A stretch of 42,284 bases of DNA from NCBI RefSeq assembly GCF_001507855.1, contig NZ_LGEN01000032.1:1-42284 (forward strand). Reading direction: 5' to 3'. Of the stretch, positions 24,166-32,182 are shown in pieces (the first letter of the stretch is position 1; every line of letters begins with the position of its first letter). Position numbers and translations under genes: made by a program. The DNA comes from Halomonas sp. 54_146 (GTDB lineage Bacteria > Pseudomonadota > Gammaproteobacteria > Pseudomonadales > Halomonadaceae). The notes beneath the pieces are model-generated. The model was not told where the DNA came from, did not search any database, and saw nothing but the letters and a program-made list of their open reading frames with translations.

Positions 24166-24543
24166 CCAAGGCCCGCGTAAGCGCCGCCAGCGGTTATACA
24201 GCGAGACCGCGTGGCTTACGCGGTCAACCAGTTCATCGTGGCGTGAAATGGCATGGTCGGGGGGAAGCGAAAAGTCATTCGCCACATCGCCCTGCCAGTA
24301 CGCGCCGTGGCTGAGCCCTAAACGCGCGCGCAACCTGCCAATATCGCTGACGGTATCGTGCAGCGTGTCGTAGGTTTCACGGCGCTCGGCAACGCTGAAC
24401 ACCGCCTCTGCGTCTTGGCGCAGCGCGCTATGCTGGCAGTTAGCCACGGCTTGTTTGATCTCTTGGTCGTTGGCCTCTGGGGACACCGCAAGGCGTTGGT
24501 ATAAATCGCGCATAGGGTCACATCGATTCTCTTGGTCTTGCAT
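24082..24543 (-). CDS. Small membrane protein with degenerate J-like N-terminus
   Basis: The 153-aa ORF has an N-terminal segment resembling J-domain helices I-II (RDLYQRLAVSPEANDQEIKQ, about 12-31). The HPD motif needed to stimulate DnaK is missing. A single membrane helix lies near the C-terminus (LLVAVFTAGAGVGLALGFAL, about 126-145). It starts 31 bp after the stop of a genuine J-domain gene on the same strand, so both probably share a transcript. ATG at 24513 (MRDLY) is an alternative start; neither has a good ribosome site. The last 84 bp are antisense to the MscS gene's 3' end. Function unknown; perhaps a membrane adaptor for its J-domain neighbour. Confidence 0.65.
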   Translation of the reverse strand: MQDQENRCDPMRDLYQRLAVSPEANDQEIKQAVANCQHSALRQDAEAVFSVAERRETYDTLHDTVSDIGRLRARLGLSHGAYWQGDVANDFSLPPDHAISRHDELVDRVSHAVSLYNRWRRLRGPWLLVAVFTAGAGVGLALGFALYLGRVPM

Positions 24544-24573
24544 CAGGCGTGAAATAGTTAGCCTTACATGGCT

Positions 24574-25626
24574 TCAGTACGTTTGCATTAAATAATCGTA
24601 GGCGTTTTTAATCCGCTGAAAACGCGCAGAGGCCAGCGCTACCTGGTGCTCGCTTTCTGAAAAGAAGCGGTCTGGGTGGTGCAGCTGTGCCATGCGCCGA
24701 TAGGCGTGCCGAACTTCAACGCGGGTGGCACCTGGGGTAAGCCCCAGCACCGAAAGCGCGCGCGTTGTGCGGTCTTGCGGCGGTGAAGCGCGCTGCTGGC
24801 GATTGCGTTGCCGCTGTTCTTGCTGGCGCTGTTCTTGTTGATGCTGCTCACGATAGCGCCACTGTTCCCGTTCGGTTTGTTCGCGCTGCTGTTGCTGCCT
24901 TTGCTGCTGTTCTTGTTGCCTTTGCTGGCGTTGCTGCTCCTGCTGGCGCGCTTGTTCCTGCTGGCGTTGCTGTTTGTGTTCTCGCGCTTGCCGGGCTTGT
25001 TCTTCCCGCTGCTGCTGTTTTTGCTGTTTTTGTTGCTTTTGTTGGTCGCGCTGCTCTTTCTTTCGCTGCTGCTGTTCGGCCCGTTCGTTGGCCTGCTGGT
25101 GCTGCTGCTTGGCGGCCTCGGCGTCGCGGGTTTTCCGCGCATGGTAGTCTGGGTCGTGAGCTTGCCAGTAGCTGTCTCGGCTGGGGTCTTCTGGCGCAGC
25201 CAGCGCAGCGCCCGTAATCTCTAGAAACAGGGTGTTTAAAGTGGCGGGTGCAACGGTTAGTAAATCGGCCAGAAATCGCAAAATATAGTGGTTGGCAAGC
25301 GACAGTTCACCGTCATCCGTGGCCACCGTAATTGCTTGATGGATAATGCTCAGGCTGCGTTCTTGGCCACATTCTTTGCGCAGCACCTCGGCGGCTAGCT
25401 GAATCGCTTGCAGGTCTTGGCTATGGGCAATACGCATGACCGGGCCAAGCTCGTGCCCGTGGCGAAACTGCGCGGTTACTTGGGCCAGGCGCCGCCGCCG
25501 CTGGCCTTCTGAAACGTGTTGGCGGTGCACAAGCAGCCAAGCCAACAGCAGCAATGTTGCCGTATCCACTTGGCTGCGGCTTTTTAACAGCAGCAGCTCA
25601 AAGGGTGAAAAACGGGCAATCGACAT
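24574..25626 (-). CDS. J-domain co-chaperone with TerB-like N-terminus and long Q/R/E-rich linker
   Basis: From ATG 25626 (GGAG 8 bp upstream) the product is 350 aa. The N-terminal about 140 residues are helical and TerB-like (TATLLLLAWLLVHRQHVSEG onward). About 165-290 is an extreme Gln/Arg/Glu-rich charged coil. The last 65 residues are a J domain with the functional HPD (LHHPDRF). This order recalls DjlA, but without its N-terminal membrane anchor. It should recruit DnaK to a client bound by the other regions. The coding strand through the linker is a CAG/CAA/CGC microsatellite. An upstream in-frame ATG at 25713 is not favoured. Confidence 0.8.
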   Translation of the reverse strand: MSIARFSPFELLLLKSRSQVDTATLLLLAWLLVHRQHVSEGQRRRRLAQVTAQFRHGHELGPVMRIAHSQDLQAIQLAAEVLRKECGQERSLSIIHQAITVATDDGELSLANHYILRFLADLLTVAPATLNTLFLEITGAALAAPEDPSRDSYWQAHDPDYHARKTRDAEAAKQQHQQANERAEQQQRKKEQRDQQKQQKQQKQQQREEQARQAREHKQQRQQEQARQQEQQRQQRQQEQQQRQQQQREQTEREQWRYREQHQQEQRQQEQRQRNRQQRASPPQDRTTRALSVLGLTPGATRVEVRHAYRRMAQLHHPDRFFSESEHQVALASARFQRIKNAYDYLMQTY

Positions 25627-25786
25627 TCCCCAGCTCCGTAGATAGCTATTTGTAGTTGAAGAGATAAACCGCACGCAATGGTGGTTTTTAAACAACGCGT
25701 TAAAAGATGGCAAGGGTGTCTTTCACCATGCTCAATTTAGCCATGGTATATCATCACGTTAGGCAAAGGAGTAGGAGATTGGTGAG

Positions 25787-27217
25787 TTGATCAACGTTGA
25801 GCGTAAAAACAGCTTTCAGCTGCGTCTTACCCGGCGGCTCAAGGAAGAGACATCGCACAACCTCGACGTCTATCTTTTTGTGCCCGGAGAGCTTGGGTTA
25901 AGTACCCAGCTTATCTCCGAAGAGGTGTTTTATCATGCGGCGATTAGCGTCTCGCGCACCTATTACAGTGACGAGTATCTGCTGCCGCTGGTGCATAGCC
26001 GGCTGGCCAGCCGTAAACAGCTGGGCAGTGACTCCTACCGTTTGAGTTTGAGCCTTTATGCTTACCAATACGTGGTGGCGATGGAGCGCACCACCGAGAA
26101 GATGCTGGTCATGGCCAATAAGCTGCGCCACACCCGCAAGGACGAGCGCAGAGAAAACGCTCAGGCCCAGGAAAATGACACTCCTCTGCGCGAACAGTTG
26201 AATGAAATGATCGACTTAAGTGATGGCATCCTTAAGCGACTGCGGCGCAATCAGCCAACCGATGAAGGCTTATATAAGTACTTCGCCAATATTGATAACT
26301 ACCTTTCTTGGTTTACGGAACAGCAGCTGTTGGCGCTGGTGGCACACCTGCCCCGCGGCGGCGAGTTTACCGACATTCGCCGGCGTTTTATTAGCGTGTG
26401 TCACCGCGAGGATGAATACCGTCGTGATCAGGAATACAACGCCGAACGCGTTATCGCCGACCCTACGCGGATGTCGAATAAAATGCGTTTGTTGCGCCGG
26501 CTGATCGAGCACCCCATCACTCTGAAACAGCAGGCGCTAGAGCTAGGTAGCGGTGAACAGAGAGCGGTTAAAGCCCTAGTAACGGCCGTGGTAATGGGGT
26601 TTGTATCGCTAGGCGTGCTGCATTTGCGCAGCGTGCTGGGCGATATTACCGCGCTTTTTGTATTAGCCATGGCGCTGCTCTATGCCATGCGCGAAGTGTT
26701 TAAGGATGATTTGCGCAATACTCTCTGGCGCTGGCTGCGTAAAGGGCGACCCAAATGGCGACGCCAGTATGTAGACCCCACGCGCAACGCTATTGTAGGG
26801 CGTCAATTAGAGTGGTTTGACTATAAACACTTTGCCTCACTGGGTGATGATATCCAGAAGATGCGCCGCCGCACGGTGGCCCAGCGCGAAGAAGTGGTGC
26901 TGCACTACCGTTCCAGCTCACGCATGTCGCCCACCCGCTTTTTAAGCGGCTATGAGCATACCCGTGAAACGCTCAATCTCGATATCTCCATGCTTACCCG
27001 GTTAATGAGCAAAGGAAAACACTACATCTACCGTTTGAAAGATGGCCAAGCGGTGCGTGAAAACGTCGAACGCCGCCACTTATTTAATTTAGTGATTCGT
27101 GAAACGGGCAGTGAAAACACCTCCTATCTCACTCGCTGGAAAGTGGTTGTCAGCCGGTCAGGCATTGTCGATGTAGCAAAAGTAGAAGAGAGAAGTGCAG
27201 TGAAGGAGAGCAAATAG
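25787..27217 (+). CDS. Unrecognised two-TM protein
   Basis: I do not recognise this 476-aa protein. Visible features: a hydrophilic N-terminal region with Tyr-rich segments (SVSRTYYSDEYLLPLVHSRL), and two adjacent membrane helices at about 262-282 and 286-303 separated by a very short loop. A basic region follows (WRWLRKGRPKWRRQ), then a C-terminal soluble domain of about 150 residues with HYIYRLKDGQAVRENVERRH. Both large domains would face the same side of the membrane. The start is TTG 25787 with AGGAG 9 bp upstream; no ATG or GTG fits better. It is divergent from the J-domain gene, 160 bp away. The stop codon sits inside a 15-bp duplication. Confidence 0.75.
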   Translation: MINVERKNSFQLRLTRRLKEETSHNLDVYLFVPGELGLSTQLISEEVFYHAAISVSRTYYSDEYLLPLVHSRLASRKQLGSDSYRLSLSLYAYQYVVAMERTTEKMLVMANKLRHTRKDERRENAQAQENDTPLREQLNEMIDLSDGILKRLRRNQPTDEGLYKYFANIDNYLSWFTEQQLLALVAHLPRGGEFTDIRRRFISVCHREDEYRRDQEYNAERVIADPTRMSNKMRLLRRLIEHPITLKQQALELGSGEQRAVKALVTAVVMGFVSLGVLHLRSVLGDITALFVLAMALLYAMREVFKDDLRNTLWRWLRKGRPKWRRQYVDPTRNAIVGRQLEWFDYKHFASLGDDIQKMRRRTVAQREEVVLHYRSSSRMSPTRFLSGYEHTRETLNLDISMLTRLMSKGKHYIYRLKDGQAVRENVERRHLFNLVIRETGSENTSYLTRWKVVVSRSGIVDVAKVEERSAVKESK

Positions 27218-27233
27218 CAGGAGAACAAATAGT
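27204..27233 (+). repeat. 15-bp tandem duplication spanning a stop codon
   Basis: AGGAGAGCAAATAGC (27204-27218), containing the stop TAG, is followed by AGGAGAACAAATAGT (27219-27233), containing a second TAG. Confidence 0.85.
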
Positions 27234-27430
27234 TAAGCATGGGGAAAGATAAATTGCGCTAGATCAAAAGAGCAGCAACGCGCTCGTTAAGATAGCCCGC
27301 CAGCATAGCTAAATAGGTGTGAGAGAACTAGGCTCAAAGAAATGGCAAGGCACACTTGCTTTTAAAAAATTGACGCTAAGAAACTGTCTTTAAAAACGTG
27401 CCTCAAAGGTCGGGCGTAAGGAGAAGAACC

Positions 27431-28120
27431 ATGCAAGCTATCGATATCATGACACCCAGCGTGGTGAGTGTGGGCCCCGATGCTGAAGTGCGTGACATTG
27501 CCCAGCTACTGCTCAAGCACCGTATTAGTGCCGTTCCTGTGGTAGATGGTGAGCACCGGGTGGTAGGCATTGTCAGCGAAGGTGATTTAATGCGCCGAGT
27601 AAAAGATAACCATAAGCAGGGTCAGTCCTGGTGGTTGTCACTCTTTAGCGCCGGCAAGAACCCAGCCGACTATGTGAAATTGCATGGCCGCAAAGCCCAT
27701 GAAGTGATGACGCCAAACCCGATGACGGTTGAAGAGAACACGCCGATTCATACCATTGCCCGCATGTTAGAAAAACACCATATCAAACGGGTGCCTGTAC
27801 TGCGTGATGGCAAGCTGGTAGGCATCGTCAGCCGCGCCAATTTGTTGCAGGGTATTGCCAATGCGGTGGTAGCACCGACCCAGTCACCCACGGATGATCG
27901 GCAAATTCGTGAAGCCATTTTGAAAGAGGTGGAAAATAATACCGGTGTGCACACCCAAAGCATCAGCGTGATTGTAGACGGTGGGGTGGTGGAAATTTGG
28001 GGGCTGGTTGAGTCGCCCGAACAGAAGCAGGCAGTAACGGTAGCGGCGGAAAATGTCCATGGGGTTACCAAGGTCGAAAATCAGTTAGGAATGATGCCGC
28101 GGGGCGCGGGGTACTTATAA
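27431..28120 (+). CDS. CBS-domain pair with C-terminal BON domain
   Basis: From ATG 27431 (AAGGAGAAG ahead) the protein is 229 aa. CBS 1 (about 1-60) has VMTPS-like and HRISAVPVVD / GIVSEGDLMRR elements. CBS 2 (about 82-140) has VMTPNPMTV, HHIKRVPVL and GIVSRANLLQ. A BON domain (about 155-220; VDGGVVEIWGLVESPEQKQA) follows. CBS pairs bind adenine nucleotides; BON domains contact phospholipid or partner proteins. This stand-alone fusion is widespread in Proteobacteria with unclear function, perhaps an energy-status sensor. The frame is open 33 bp further upstream but without a ribosome site. A strong terminator follows. Confidence 0.9.
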   Translation: MQAIDIMTPSVVSVGPDAEVRDIAQLLLKHRISAVPVVDGEHRVVGIVSEGDLMRRVKDNHKQGQSWWLSLFSAGKNPADYVKLHGRKAHEVMTPNPMTVEENTPIHTIARMLEKHHIKRVPVLRDGKLVGIVSRANLLQGIANAVVAPTQSPTDDRQIREAILKEVENNTGVHTQSISVIVDGGVVEIWGLVESPEQKQAVTVAAENVHGVTKVENQLGMMPRGAGYL

Positions 28121-28154
28121 GCGTTATCCAAGAAGGTGTCACCGTTCATACAAG

Positions 28155-28191
28155 AAAAGCCCGCCGTTTGAAAAGAACCGGCGGGCTTTTT
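28155..28191 (+). terminator. Rho-independent terminator
   Basis: AAAAGCCCGCCG (28155-28166) pairs with CGGCGGGCTTTT (28179-28190), followed by another T. The loop is 12 nt. The A-run on the left arm lets it also serve the opposing aminotransferase gene. Confidence 0.9.
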
Positions 28192-28259
28192 GATGCTTTC
28201 AGATTGAATGATCACACGGCTGAATAGCTACGCGACAGGATGGTTACACGATTTTATCG

Positions 28260-29384
28260 TTACACAACAGCCTTAATCGCCTTTTCCAGGTTCTCTACGC
28301 TGCGCTGAGTATGGTGCAGCTTATCTAGGCCAAACAGGCCGATGCGGAAGGTTTGGAAGTTATCGCCTTCATCGCACATCAGCGGTACGCCGCCTGCAAT
28401 TTGCACCCCCGCCTGGGCAAGTTTGCCCACCAGGCCGCTATCGTTGCTGTAGCACACCACCACGCCTGGGGCTTCAAACCCTTCAGCGGCAACGCTTACA
28501 AAGCCGCGGCGTTTAAGCATGTCGCGTACACCCTGGCCAATGGCTTGCTGTTCCTCTTTCACCTTGGCAAAGCCGTAGGCACGGGTTTCCTGCATAATAT
28601 CGCGCAGCTGCCGTAAGGCATCCGTGGGCATCGTGGCGTGGTAGGCGTGCCCGCCATTTTCGTAGGCTTGCATAATGCTGTGCCACTTGGCCAAGTCACA
28701 GGCAAAGCTATTGCTTTGGGTCTCGCTCAAACGCTGGGTAGCACGTTCTGAGAGCATTACCATAGCGCAGCAGGGCGAACCGCTCCAGCCCTTTTGCGGC
28801 GCGCTGACTAGCACATCAATGCCTAACGCCTGCATATCCACCCACAGCGTGCCCGCGGCAATAGCGTCTACCACGAACAGGCCACCTACCTCGTGAGTGG
28901 CCTCGGCCAGCGCTTTGAGGTAGTCATCCGGCAGCAGCAAGCCTGCTGAGGTTTCTACCTGAGGCGCGAAGACGACGGCAGGCTTTTCGCTACGAATCTG
29001 TGCCACGGCTTCGTCAATCGGAATCGGCTGGAAAGGCGAATGGGCATCGTCGGCTTTAAGACGCCGCGCTTTAAGTACCGTGTGCTGATCGGTTAGGCGG
29101 CCCATCTCGATAATTTGCGTCCAGCGGTAGCTGAACCAGCCGTTGCGAATCACCAGAGTCTTCTGATCAACGGCAAACTGACGCGCCACTGCTTCCATGC
29201 CAAAGGTACCGCTACCGGGAACGATGACGGCGGAGTGAGCGTGGTAGACCTCTTTCAGCGTGGCCGATATATCCCGCATCACCGTTTGAAACTGTTGCGA
29301 CATATGGTTTAGCGAGCGGTCGGTGTAGACCACTGAGTACTCAAGCAAACCGTCGGGGTCGACGTTGGGCAGTAAACCAGCCAT
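28260..29384 (-). CDS. Class V PLP-dependent aminotransferase (serine/alanine-glyoxylate type)
   Basis: The 374-aa protein is a complete class V aminotransferase. PGSGTFGMEAVARQF (about 56-70) is the phosphate-binding region. VVDAIAAGTLWVDM supplies the pyridine-nitrogen Asp, and APQKGWSGSP holds the PLP lysine (Lys198). It resembles alanine-glyoxylate, serine-glyoxylate and related (phosphonoacetaldehyde-type) enzymes. The substrate cannot be assigned with certainty; FRIGLFGLD near the C-terminus carries the carboxylate-binding Arg. AGGAG precedes ATG 29384. It borders the amine dehydrogenase island but is transcribed away from it and has the GC content of the surrounding chromosome, so a shared role is doubtful. 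Confidence 0.85.
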   Translation of the reverse strand: MAGLLPNVDPDGLLEYSVVYTDRSLNHMSQQFQTVMRDISATLKEVYHAHSAVIVPGSGTFGMEAVARQFAVDQKTLVIRNGWFSYRWTQIIEMGRLTDQHTVLKARRLKADDAHSPFQPIPIDEAVAQIRSEKPAVVFAPQVETSAGLLLPDDYLKALAEATHEVGGLFVVDAIAAGTLWVDMQALGIDVLVSAPQKGWSGSPCCAMVMLSERATQRLSETQSNSFACDLAKWHSIMQAYENGGHAYHATMPTDALRQLRDIMQETRAYGFAKVKEEQQAIGQGVRDMLKRRGFVSVAAEGFEAPGVVVCYSNDSGLVGKLAQAGVQIAGGVPLMCDEGDNFQTFRIGLFGLDKLHHTQRSVENLEKAIKAVV

Positions 29385-29646
29385 GGCGTTCTCCTATTTT
29401 AGACGCACACAAGTCACAGGTCAGAATACGGATAACCTCGTTGCTATGCTAATACCTCAGCTTATAAAGCTGTTAGCGTTTGCCTGTTGAGGAGAGAACT
29501 TTACTATTAACGTCGCCATGTAGGGTGAAAATTAAAATAGCTGTTGTCTCTTCCTTCTCTCTCACGCTTCTGGCTTGATCATTCGAAAACATCTATGGGT
29601 AATGCCATGTATGCCTGCACTGAAAAGTAGCAGCTGCCTGTTCTTT

Positions 29647-29662
29647 GCGTTTCATTGAACGC
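29647..29662. promoter_or_regulatory. Inverted repeat GCGTT-N6-AACGC (candidate enhancer-binding site)
   Basis: A perfect 5+6+5 dyad lies about 155 bp upstream of the -24 element, a usual distance for an activator of sigma-54 promoters. It occurs only once at this spacing, so it remains a candidate. Confidence 0.35.
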
Positions 29663-29802
29663 TAATAGTGCATCCTCGCCAAGTAGATAATGATAAGTCA
29701 GTGACGTCGATCAAAGAGTATCTCTATTAGCGTGAAAGCTAAATCATTGAAAATAAAATATTAATTTTTTTTACTGTGTTTTTTTTTGGTTATTTTTAAT
29801 AT

Positions 29803-29819
29803 TTGGCATGTTCTATGCA
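29803..29819 (+). promoter_or_regulatory. Sigma-54 (RpoN) promoter, -24/-12
   Basis: TTGGCATGTTCTATGCA fits the consensus TTGGCAC-N5-TTGCA, with the essential GG (29805-29806) and GC (29817-29818) exactly 10 bp apart. Expected transcription start is near 29830, about 43 nt before the ATG. A long A/T tract just upstream could help DNA bending. No enhancer-binding protein gene lies in the window. Confidence 0.7.
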
Positions 29820-29872
29820 TTTATTAAGTCGATGAAAGTAAATGGGCGTTATAAATTTTCCGGAGATTATTA

Positions 29873-31018
29873 ATGAATTGGTCAAGATTTACTCTGATTG
29901 CTTTAGGTGGTGTAACGCTAGGAAGCTTTGCTCATGCGAGCGAAGATTTTGTACCCGAAGAGCTGACTGTAATGGAGCGTATAAAGCCTGGGCCGAATGT
30001 ATTTGTTTTGGATCAGCTTTGGAGTGGAGCTAGTCGTGCAAATGTCATTTCTCAGGAAGATTTAACAGTAAAGGGGAACTTGAGCTTTGGCATTGTTGGG
30101 CAAATTGTGACCAGTCATGACTCAAAAACGCTCTATAGTATGTCAGCTTATGCCGAGAGAATTTCTTATGGCCCAACAGAAGTTGTACTTCAAGAGTTTG
30201 ATGTAGATACGTTGAGCTTAAAGCGCGAAATAGTCATCCCTGAAAAAGCCGCTCAAGTTGCTCCGTCAAACGCAATAGTCGCACTTTCTTATGATGATAA
30301 TTATGCATTTGTGCAAAACGCGACCCCCGCAACCTCTGTTTCGGTAGTGGATTTAACGTCGGGAGAATTCGTCGAAGAAGTGCCTACTCCTGGTTGCTTT
30401 GGTATTTTCCCCGCTAGTGATTCGGTGAAGTTTACTACCGCGTGTGGTGATGGTCGATTCCAGTCTTTTTCATTAGGCAACGATAACCAGTTTGGTTCGC
30501 CAGAGCCTAGTGAAAAAATCTTTGATCCCACTTCAGACCCTATATTTATTGTTGGAAAAAGAGCTGGTGATGAGCTGGTATTTGTATCTTTCTTCGGGAA
30601 TGTTTACCAAGTGTCAGATAGTGGCGATATGGTGTCACTGACTAACAAGTTTGCCATCACTGATGGTGTAGAAGGGGGCTGGGCTCCAGGCGGTGTAGAT
30701 GTGGCTGCTTATAACGAAGCTAACGATGTGTTATTCGTTACCATGCACTCAGATGCTTATAACGGAAGCCATAAGAACGCTGCCGAGGAAGTTTGGGCTG
30801 TGGAACTAAGTAGTGGCGATGTACTTAGCCGATCACCAGTCCATGAGCTGGCATCGATTTCAGTAACTGATGGTGAAACTCCCATACTATTTGGTTTGGA
30901 CGAAGAAAGCACGCTGACGCGCTTTGAAGTTGATGTAGGTGCCGATTTTGAGCTAGAGCCTACTTCTAGCCTAGAAAGTGTCGGTGACTGGACTGTTTAT
31001 TCAATTGCAGGAAAATAG
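29873..31018 (+). CDS. aauB: Amine dehydrogenase large (heavy) subunit, aromatic-amine/methylamine type
   Basis: The 381-aa protein has a Sec signal peptide (about 1-22, cleavage after AHA). The mature part is a seven-bladed-propeller type chain matching the Me-amine-dh_H family, with the landmark YAERISYGPTEVVLQEFD near 84-101. Two Cys (in PGCFGIF and TTACGDG) probably form the conserved disulfide. In characterised enzymes two such chains hold two TTQ-bearing small subunits in the periplasm (alpha2beta2). GGAG is 7 bp before the ATG. It is the first gene of a six-gene operon and ends directly against the mauE-like start (TAGATG). I lean to aromatic-amine dehydrogenase from the small subunit. 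Confidence 0.85.
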   Translation: MNWSRFTLIALGGVTLGSFAHASEDFVPEELTVMERIKPGPNVFVLDQLWSGASRANVISQEDLTVKGNLSFGIVGQIVTSHDSKTLYSMSAYAERISYGPTEVVLQEFDVDTLSLKREIVIPEKAAQVAPSNAIVALSYDDNYAFVQNATPATSVSVVDLTSGEFVEEVPTPGCFGIFPASDSVKFTTACGDGRFQSFSLGNDNQFGSPEPSEKIFDPTSDPIFIVGKRAGDELVFVSFFGNVYQVSDSGDMVSLTNKFAITDGVEGGWAPGGVDVAAYNEANDVLFVTMHSDAYNGSHKNAAEEVWAVELSSGDVLSRSPVHELASISVTDGETPILFGLDEESTLTRFEVDVGADFELEPTSSLESVGDWTVYSIAGK

Positions 31019-31555
31019 ATGCTTATGAATCTTTCTGAGTTGGGGGCGCTTACTTATTTGGTGCTATTAGCACTTATATTTGCCCAGTCAGCATGGCATA
31101 AGGCTAACGACTATGGACGTTTTCTCGGCCTTGTTGCTAATTACCGATTAGTTCCTGGTTTTATAGAAGAGGGTGTATCGCGAACTCTTATTGCGGCTGA
31201 AATATTGCTTGTAATACTTTTGATTTTTCCTGTTACTGCGGTTTTTGCTTCGTTGTCTGCTGGAGTTTTATTACTCGTTTATGCTGGCGCAATGGGAGTG
31301 AATCTCATCCGTGGAAATCAGTTAATTGATTGTGGATGTGGCGGCCGTGCTCAGCCTGTTTCGTGGCTGTTAGTGCTGCGAAACTTAGTGTTGGCATCGT
31401 GCGCTTTACTACCATTAACTTTTGACGCGAGTCAGCCGAGCAAAATAGAACTAACCGTTGCGCTGCTGGCTGGAGCTGTCCTGTGGCTGGCCTACAATCT
31501 TTCCGGGAAAATTATAGAAAATAACAGACGGTTGTCCAGTATTCGTCAATTTTGA
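31019..31555 (+). CDS. aauE: MauE/AauE-like membrane protein
   Basis: The 178-aa integral membrane protein has about four to five hydrophobic helices (roughly 10-28, 55-80, 80-100, 115-135, 143-162). It carries the MauE hallmark DCGCGG (104-109), with two Cys on the loop after helix three. MauE is needed, with MauD, for stable small subunit, probably by passing reducing or oxidising equivalents across the membrane for its many disulfides. Its ATG follows the large-subunit stop with no gap. Its last bases (TTTTGA) overlap the region of the next gene's upstream sequence. Confidence 0.85.
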   Translation: MLMNLSELGALTYLVLLALIFAQSAWHKANDYGRFLGLVANYRLVPGFIEEGVSRTLIAAEILLVILLIFPVTAVFASLSAGVLLLVYAGAMGVNLIRGNQLIDCGCGGRAQPVSWLLVLRNLVLASCALLPLTFDASQPSKIELTVALLAGAVLWLAYNLSGKIIENNRRLSSIRQF

Positions 31556-31572
31556 AATTAGAGAGTATCCCT

Positions 31573-32166
31573 ATGACCTTATTAACATTCGTTGTTTCAC
31601 TACTTGGCCTAATGGTACTGGGCTTGATAATTGGTTTTTTTGTATTGGTTCGGCAGATTGGAATTCTGTATGAGCGCATCTCGCCAGTGGGTGCAATGAT
31701 TAATGAAAGTGGCCCAAAAACAGGTGAAGTTTCTCCTGCCTTTAACCTGCCCAGCTTAACTGGTGGTCAAGTACAAGTTGGTAGCCCTTCATCACGGCAC
31801 AATCTGGTGTTTTTTCTCTCACCTACTTGCCCTATCTGCAAAAAGTTACTACCAGTGCTGAAGTCTATTGACAAAAATGAATCCAACTGGCTCTCAGTCA
31901 TATTGGCAAGTGATGGTGACGAAAAAAACCACTACGACTTTATTCAAAACGCACAGCTAGGGGGATTTCCTTATGTGATTTCAGAACAGCTAGGTGTGAC
32001 TTATCGAGTGTCGCGGCTTCCTTTTGCCGTTCTTTTAGACAACGAAGGCATCGTAAGAGCTAAAGGACTTGTTAACACCAGAGAGCAACTGGAAAGCCTC
32101 TTTAATGCACTCGAAACTGGCTATGCATCTATACAAGATCTAGCTAACAAAGAAGCCCAACACTAA
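31573..32166 (+). CDS. aauD: MauD/AauD-like thioredoxin-fold disulfide protein
   Basis: From ATG 31573 the protein is 197 aa. A single N-terminal TM anchor (about 2-26) is followed by a periplasmic thioredoxin fold with active site SPTCPICKK (Cys86, Cys89) and the cis-Pro region SRLPFAVLL. MauD homologues help make or isomerise the small-subunit disulfides. The frame is open to a TTG at 31552, but the ATG with GAGAG ahead suits the family better. It sits between mauE-like and small-subunit genes, the classical B-E-D-A order. Confidence 0.88.
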   Translation: MTLLTFVVSLLGLMVLGLIIGFFVLVRQIGILYERISPVGAMINESGPKTGEVSPAFNLPSLTGGQVQVGSPSSRHNLVFFLSPTCPICKKLLPVLKSIDKNESNWLSVILASDGDEKNHYDFIQNAQLGGFPYVISEQLGVTYRVSRLPFAVLLDNEGIVRAKGLVNTREQLESLFNALETGYASIQDLANKEAQH

Positions 32167-32182
32167 TTATTGAGAGACCGCT

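Larger units (their letters stand above)
29385..29872 (+). other. AT-rich control region of the amine dehydrogenase operon
   Basis: This 488-bp spacer holds no supported gene. It becomes steadily AT-richer toward the operon (long T-runs at about 29764-29800) and carries a sigma-54 promoter and a possible upstream operator. The composition shift marks the left edge of the island. Confidence 0.65.

Noticed and set aside
24765..25224. Leu-rich and Ala/Val-rich plus-strand ORFs opposite the J-domain gene
   Set aside because: They are antisense shadows of the CAG/CGC-rich linker; no ribosome site or recognisable domain.
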